Part shown: positions 7,308 through 9,911 of the stretch, piece by piece | How the letters are laid out: each line of letters starts with the position of its first letter | How positions within the stretch are numbered: position 1 is the first letter of the stretch | Assembly: GCA_029571425.1 (NCBI GenBank) | Contig: JAKPSR010000055.1 | Coordinates: 1 to 9,911 of the forward strand | Reading direction: 5' to 3' | Origin: Spirochaetota bacterium | Lineage (GTDB): Bacteria > Spirochaetota > Spirochaetia > Treponematales > Treponemataceae | DNA: 9,911 bases | Program-made: the position numbers and the translations under genes | Notes under the pieces: model-generated | Told to the model about the DNA's origin: nothing | The model's database searches: none | Seen by the model: only the letters and a program-made list of their open reading frames with translations

Positions 7308-8168
7308 TTACTGGAGGAGGCTCAGCACGCTTTGAGTCGTCTGGTTCGCCTGCGCCAGCATCGCGGTCCCGGCCTGGGTAAGGATCTGGTTCTTCGTAAA
7401 GTCGACCATTTCCTTCGCCATGTCGGTGTCGCGGATGCGGGACTCGGCGGCCTGCATGTTCTCGGCGGCGACGCCCAGGCCGCGCATGGTGTACTCCATG
7501 CGGTTCTGGTAGGCGCCGAGATCGGCTCTCTGCTTGCTGACCTTCTTCAGGGCCTCGTCAAGGGTTCCGATGGCACGGTTCGCACTGTCGGGCGACGAGA
7601 GGGACATGATCTCCTCGTTTCCGACGTTGCGGACACCGAGGGCCATGGCGGTCATGGTCCCGATGTACGCGCGCATTCGCTGGTCCATGTTGGCTCCGAT
7701 GTGGAACCACATAGACCCGGTGACGGTGTTCTCTCCGGTTTCCCGCGCAAAACGCCCGGTCAGCAGGTTCATTCCGTTAAACTGCGCGTGGCTCGCGATT
7801 CGGTCGATCTCGGCGACAAGCTGCGAGACCTCGACCTGAATCTGCATTCGGTCCTCGGCGGAGTAGATACCGTTCGAGGACTGCACGCTCAGCTCGCGGA
7901 TGCGCTGGAGGATGTCCTGGGATTCCTGAAGGTATCCCTCCGTGGCCTGAATGAACGAAATACCGTTTTGTGCGTTGATATTCGCCATGTTCAAGCCGCG
8001 AATCTGGCTCCGCATCTTTTCGGACACGGCAAGGCCAGAGGCATCGTCCCCGGCGCGGTTGATGCGCATTCCGGACGAAAGTTTCTCTATGTTTTTCTGA
8101 TTGCCCAACCCGGTTTCACCGAGAGTCCTCTGAGAAAACATAGCGCTCAGGTTGTGATTGATGATCAT
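7308..8168 (-). CDS. flaB: Flagellin, periplasmic flagellar filament core protein (FlaB class)
   Basis: FlaB is the core subunit of the spirochaete periplasmic filament, exported by the flagellar type III system. The 286-aa protein has the full conserved D0/D1 ends. N-terminal: MIINHNLSAM, RTLGETG, LSSGMRINRAGDDASGLAVSEKM (31-52), QDILQRIRELSVQSSNG (84-100). C-terminal: AESRIRDTDMAKEMVDFTKNQIL (241-263) and MLAQANQTTQSVLSLLQ (270-286). It lacks the variable D2/D3 domains; the short middle GSMWFHIGANMDQRMRAYIG is typical of spirochaete FlaB. The start ATG 8168 is set by AAAGGAG (8180-8174) 5 nt upstream and by the flagellin N-terminus. An in-frame ATG at 8219 would add 17 basic residues and bury the Shine-Dalgarno, so I rejected it. 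The gene is monocistronic, with a leader of about 150 nt carrying a CsrA-like hairpin and a strong terminator. Which FlaB paralogue it is cannot be told. Confidence 0.97.
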   Translation of the reverse strand: MIINHNLSAMFSQRTLGETGLGNQKNIEKLSSGMRINRAGDDASGLAVSEKMRSQIRGLNMANINAQNGISFIQATEGYLQESQDILQRIRELSVQSSNGIYSAEDRMQIQVEVSQLVAEIDRIASHAQFNGMNLLTGRFARETGENTVTGSMWFHIGANMDQRMRAYIGTMTAMALGVRNVGNEEIMSLSSPDSANRAIGTLDEALKKVSKQRADLGAYQNRMEYTMRGLGVAAENMQAAESRIRDTDMAKEMVDFTKNQILTQAGTAMLAQANQTTQSVLSLLQ

Positions 8169-8173
8169 AAATA

Positions 8174-8180
8174 CTCCTTT
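8174..8180 (-). promoter_or_regulatory. flaB ribosome binding site
   Basis: AAAGGAG lies 5 nt before ATG 8168 and decides the start against the in-frame ATG at 8219. Its GGA is also a possible second CsrA contact. Confidence 0.85.
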
Positions 8181-8213
8181 GGCGATTTTCGGCGGCTTTT
8201 TTTTAGGCCGTCG

Positions 8214-8227
8214 CGGCATCCCTGCCG
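8214..8227 (-). promoter_or_regulatory. CsrA-type binding hairpin in the flaB leader
   Basis: On minus, CGGCA-GGGA-TGCCG is a perfect 5-bp stem with a GGGA tetraloop. The sequence CAGGGATG fits the core CARGGAUG of the CsrA consensus, with GGA in the loop as preferred by CsrA. It sits about 40 nt upstream of the flaB Shine-Dalgarno. CsrA is known to repress flagellin translation through leader sites in Borrelia (flaB) and Bacillus (hag). That it does so here is inferred; no csrA gene is in the window. Confidence 0.5.
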
Positions 8228-8331
8228 AATCTTCACTGTGTAACCGGATCCTCTGACGTCCCTACGCAGAAGACGGCGCACGGCAGATTGGCGGGACACC
8301 TGTATCCCGTAAACCCGTCGTGCTATTCTGA

Positions 8332-8358
8332 GTATCGGGAATCTCGAAAAACTCTTAA
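8332..8358 (-). promoter_or_regulatory. Candidate flaB promoter (sigma-28-like or sigma-70-like)
   Basis: On minus, TTAA (8358-8355), 15 nt, CCCGATAC (8339-8332) matches the flagellar sigma-28 pattern TAAA-N15-GCCGATAA at 3/4 and 6/8. The same place also reads as sigma-70: TTAAGA (8358-8353), 16 nt, GATACT (8336-8331). Either gives a flaB leader of roughly 150 nt. No better candidate was found nearer the gene. Confidence 0.4.
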
Positions 8359-8377
8359 GAGAAAAATGGAGGGAGGG

Positions 8378-8797
8378 TTAGTTCTTGCGTTTTGGAACTC
8401 GGCATTCGGTGCAGCCGAGAATGTGGACGTGGCGTTTTTTGTTCGGTCGTTCGAAGAAACGGGCGACGAGATACCCTTCGGCGGGAACCTTTGCCTTGCA
8501 GACCGGGCAGGTTCTTACGACCCCTGTTGCGAGGTAGGGGTGGCAGTGGGGACAGCCGAAGACGTGGCAAATTCGGTCATCGTCCCCCGGGAACAGGGCG
8601 CTCTTGATCTGCTCTCCGGAAGAAAGGAGGGTTCCGCAAACGGGGCATACCCCCGGGTCGCCCTTCTTCCCGCGTGGTCGTGTCTTGGCGGCAGGTCGGC
8701 GCGCCGCCGGGGCGGTGAACAACCCGTAGCCAAAGACAAGCAGGGCGATTCCGACAAAGACGAGAACCATAATGGAAAAAGGGGAAAGGGCCACCAT
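8378..8797 (-). CDS. Membrane-anchored protein with two tandem zinc ribbons
   Basis: This 139-aa protein (counted from ATG 8797) has one N-terminal membrane helix (~8-27, IMVLVFVGIALLVFGYGLF). A basic linker (31-46) follows, so the ribbons are probably cytoplasmic by the positive-inside rule. Eight cysteines form four CxxC knuckles: 51/54, 82/85, 97/100 and 129/132. The first two and last two make two ribbons of near-equal size (27 and 28 residues between knuckles), both closing with a similar motif, RICHVFGCPHC and RHVHILGCTEC, so the domain was duplicated. Function is unknown; a structural metal or adaptor role is inferred. Start choice: GTG 8815 and GTG 8803 are in frame, but AAGGG abuts the first. 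ATG 8797 lies 6 nt after a TATATT -10, suggesting a leaderless start. It is divergent from rsmI and upstream of flaB on the same strand. Confidence 0.82.
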   Translation of the reverse strand: MVALSPFSIMVLVFVGIALLVFGYGLFTAPAARRPAAKTRPRGKKGDPGVCPVCGTLLSSGEQIKSALFPGDDDRICHVFGCPHCHPYLATGVVRTCPVCKAKVPAEGYLVARFFERPNKKRHVHILGCTECRVPKRKN

Positions 8798-8833
8798 ATG
8801 CACAATATAATGCACCCTTTTTCGGCTTGTTAC
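8797..8833 (-). promoter_or_regulatory. Promoter of the zinc-ribbon gene
   Basis: On minus, TATATT (8809-8804) is a -10 ending 6 nt before ATG 8797. GTAACA (8833-8828), 18 bp upstream, matches the -35 consensus at four of six positions. It overlaps the rsmI -35 on the other strand. Confidence 0.45.
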
Positions 8834-8848
8834 AATCCGGAAAAGGGT
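8814..8848. repeat. 35-bp dyad over the divergent rsmI/zinc-ribbon promoters
   Basis: The dyad is centred on T8831. The arms match at 15 of 17 positions: ACCCTTTT (8814-8821) with AAAAGGGT (8841-8848), CGG (8823-8825) with CCG (8837-8839), and TTGT (8827-8830) with ACAA (8832-8835). The two mismatches are 8822/8840 and 8826/8836. It covers both -35 boxes and is flanked by the two -10 boxes. It lies between divergent starts and has no T-tract, so an operator is more likely than a terminator. Confidence 0.65.
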
Positions 8849-8855
8849 TTATCAT
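8827..8855 (+). promoter_or_regulatory. Sigma-70-type promoter of rsmI, leaderless layout
   Basis: TTGTTA (8827-8832), exactly 17 bp, TATCAT (8850-8855): 4/6 and 5/6 to consensus. The -10 ends 6 nt before the GTG start at 8862, so the transcript would begin at or next to the start codon. The nearest purine run, AAGGG (8843-8847), is 14 nt from the start, too far for a normal Shine-Dalgarno. Confidence 0.6.
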
Positions 8856-8861
8856 TAATAT

Positions 8862-9557
8862 GTGGCAGTACTGTACATCGTGGCGACGCCCATCGGGAAC
8901 CTGGGGGACATCACCGCCCGGGCCCTCGAGACCTTTAAGGCGGTGGACGTTATCGCGTGCGAGGATACGCGGCATACCCTGCAGTTGCTGACCCATTTCG
9001 GCATCCGAAAGCCCCTGGTGTCTTGCCGCGCGCGGAACGAAGAAGCGGCCGCCGGTCGGGTTCTCGAGGCCTTGAAGAGGGGCGAGGACGTCGCCTACGC
9101 GAGCGACGCCGGCACCCCCGCGCTGAGCGACCCTGGGTCGGTGCTCGTCCGGATGGCGCGGGATGCCGGGCATCGCGTCGTTCCGATTCCCGGGCCCTCG
9201 GCCTTCGCAGCGCTGCTAAGCGTTTCGGGCGGCGTTGACAAGACCGTGGTCTTCGAGGGGTTTCTGTCGCCTAAGCCCGGGCGGCGCCGATCCCGGCTCG
9301 CTGAACTCTGCGGCTTAGGATACGGCTTCGTGCTGTACGAGTCGCCTTTTCGGGTCGTTAAGCTTTTAGCCGATCTCGCCGAAATAGACGGTGAACGGCA
9401 GGTGGTGGTGGGTAGGGAGCTGACGAAGCTCCATGAGGAAGTGTTCTTCGGAACCGCGCGGGACGCATGGGCCGATTTTTCGTCCCGGGAGCGGGTTCTT
9501 GGCGAATTCGCGCTCTACGTCTCGGGAAAAAAAGGCTCAACTTCCCCGGACGACTGA
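8862..9557 (+). CDS. rsmI: 16S rRNA (cytidine(1402)-2'-O)-methyltransferase
   Basis: RsmI methylates the ribose 2'-OH of C1402 in the 30S decoding centre using S-adenosylmethionine. The 231-aa protein shows the tetrapyrrole-methylase fold with RsmI signatures: LYIVATPIGNLGDIT (4-18), VIACEDTRHTLQLL, VAYASDAGTPALSDPG, VVPIPGPSAFAALLSVSG, FEGFLSPKPGRRRSRL and VVVGRELTKLHEEVFFGT. It is shorter than the ~270-290 aa seen in other bacteria because the C-terminal helical domain is nearly absent; the methylase core is complete. The start is GTG 8862: a stop lies two codons upstream in frame, and the overlapping ATG 8860 is in another frame. The promoter suggests leaderless translation. flgM follows 28 nt later, so a joint transcript is possible. 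Confidence 0.95.
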   Translation: MAVLYIVATPIGNLGDITARALETFKAVDVIACEDTRHTLQLLTHFGIRKPLVSCRARNEEAAAGRVLEALKRGEDVAYASDAGTPALSDPGSVLVRMARDAGHRVVPIPGPSAFAALLSVSGGVDKTVVFEGFLSPKPGRRRSRLAELCGLGYGFVLYESPFRVVKLLADLAEIDGERQVVVGRELTKLHEEVFFGTARDAWADFSSRERVLGEFALYVSGKKGSTSPDD

Positions 9558-9564
9558 CCGATAA
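9537..9564 (+). promoter_or_regulatory. Candidate sigma-28 promoter for flgM
   Basis: ACCGATAA (9557-9564) matches the sigma-28 -10 GCCGATAA at 7 of 8. TCAA (9537-9540), 16 nt upstream, matches TAAA at 3 of 4; the usual spacing is 15. It overlaps the rsmI stop. Late control of flgM by sigma-28 is common in other bacteria. Confidence 0.42.
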
Positions 9565-9585
9565 GGGTAATGAAGGTAGGATAGT

Positions 9586-9870
9586 ATGATGATTGATCGC
9601 TTAGGGGGCATTGATCCCCTGAAGAACGTACAGAACTCCCACAAAGCCCACCGGGTGAACGGGACCTCGCAGCCGGACTCGATCAGCGTGTCCGCGGAGG
9701 CGAAGGAACTCGCCGAGGCCTACTTCGCGATGGAAGTCGCCGCCGCCGCGCCGGACGTTCGCGCCGATCGCGTCGCCGAGGTTATGCAGAAGATCAAGGA
9801 CCCCGACTACCTTAATAAGTCCGTGGTCGACCTCGTCGCCGACCGCCTGATGGACGTGTACGGCATCTAA
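9586..9870 (+). CDS. flgM: FlgM-type anti-sigma-28 factor
   Basis: FlgM holds the flagellar sigma factor FliA inactive until the hook-basal body is complete and then leaves through the flagellar export gate. The 94-aa protein is of the usual size. Residues 1-30 (MMIDRLGGIDPL...) are polar and probably disordered. The FlgM pattern DSISVSAEAKELAEA (31-45) follows, then APDVRADRVAEVMQKIKDPDYL (~55-76) and a final helix VVDLVADRLMDVYGI that normally contacts sigma. There are two adjacent ATGs (9586, 9589); AAGGTAGGA just upstream lies 4 nt from the first and 7 nt from the second, so the true start may be the second. It follows rsmI by 28 nt and has its own sigma-28-like promoter candidate. A CGCCC-CAC-GGGCG hairpin follows the stop, but the next T-run is 11 nt later, so I do not call a terminator. 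Confidence 0.9.
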   Translation: MMIDRLGGIDPLKNVQNSHKAHRVNGTSQPDSISVSAEAKELAEAYFAMEVAAAAPDVRADRVAEVMQKIKDPDYLNKSVVDLVADRLMDVYGI

Positions 9871-9911
9871 CCGCCCCACGGGCGCGACACCGAGCTTTTA
9901 CAAGATTGGCG

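Noticed and set aside
8169..8219. N-terminal extension of flaB from ATG 8219
   Set aside because: It would add 17 mostly basic residues before the conserved flagellin N-terminus and include the flaB Shine-Dalgarno in the coding region.
7140..8243. 367-codon plus-strand open frame opposite flaB
   Set aside because: It lies antisense to flagellin, whose frame, Shine-Dalgarno and terminator are clear; it is a codon-bias shadow.
8292..8309. Hairpin CGGGA / TCCCG in the flaB upstream region as a terminator of the zinc-ribbon gene
   Set aside because: The stem is only 5 bp with an 8-nt loop, and no T-run follows on the minus strand.
8351..8360. Palindrome around CTCTTAAGAG downstream of the zinc-ribbon gene as an operator or terminator
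   Set aside because: It has no room for a stable loop, its flanks are not complementary, and it is better explained as part of the flaB promoter.
8288..8938. 216-codon plus-strand frame across the zinc-ribbon gene and the start of rsmI
   Set aside because: It would run through the divergent promoter dyad and overlap two well-supported genes in other frames.

Overview
The window looks like chromosome from a G+C-rich spirochaete, probably a Treponema/Spirochaeta-type lineage. The best marker is a compact FlaB-class flagellin of the periplasmic-filament type: 286 aa, with a middle segment typical of spirochaete flagellins. An FlgM-type anti-sigma factor and a DnaX N-terminus of the EVTATRRRP type agree with this. 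The assignment is from protein character only and was not checked by database search. There is no mobile element, CRISPR array, tRNA or rRNA, and no integrated foreign block.

Layout. Positions 1-2134 (minus strand) hold a GNAT acetyltransferase followed 10 nt later by a secreted lipoprotein. The lipoprotein is an esterase of the PHB-depolymerase/CE1 type with an Ig-like module and a discoidin (F5/8C) module, and it runs off the left edge. Divergent to them is a nitroreductase-like protein (2232-2993), which ends in a clear intrinsic terminator. Next is the compact operon dnaX-ebfC-recR (3061-5698), joined by two 4-nt ATGA overlaps. It covers clamp loading, a nucleoid-associated protein and recombination repair.

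Converging on recR is a minus-strand block, 8797-5705: a membrane-anchored double zinc-ribbon protein, then flaB with its own leader and a strong terminator, then a 504-aa protein I do not recognise. Divergent from the zinc-ribbon gene is rsmI (16S rRNA 2'-O-methyltransferase), followed by an flgM-like anti-sigma-28 gene that ends near the right edge. The right half therefore joins late flagellar genes (flaB, flgM) with translation-related genes.

Regulation is the most interesting part. Four genes (dnaX, the 504-aa gene, the zinc-ribbon gene and rsmI) have no usable Shine-Dalgarno and carry a -10-like hexamer ending 6-7 nt before the start codon, which is the layout of leaderless mRNAs. The other genes have ordinary Shine-Dalgarno sequences. 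The rsmI/zinc-ribbon divergent promoter sits on a 35-bp near-perfect dyad. The flaB leader has a five-base-pair hairpin presenting GGGA in its loop, a good CsrA-type site, about 40 nt before the Shine-Dalgarno. flaB and flgM each have a sigma-28-like promoter candidate. I see no obviously new defence or metabolic system; the unusual signals are in expression control and in two unassigned proteins.
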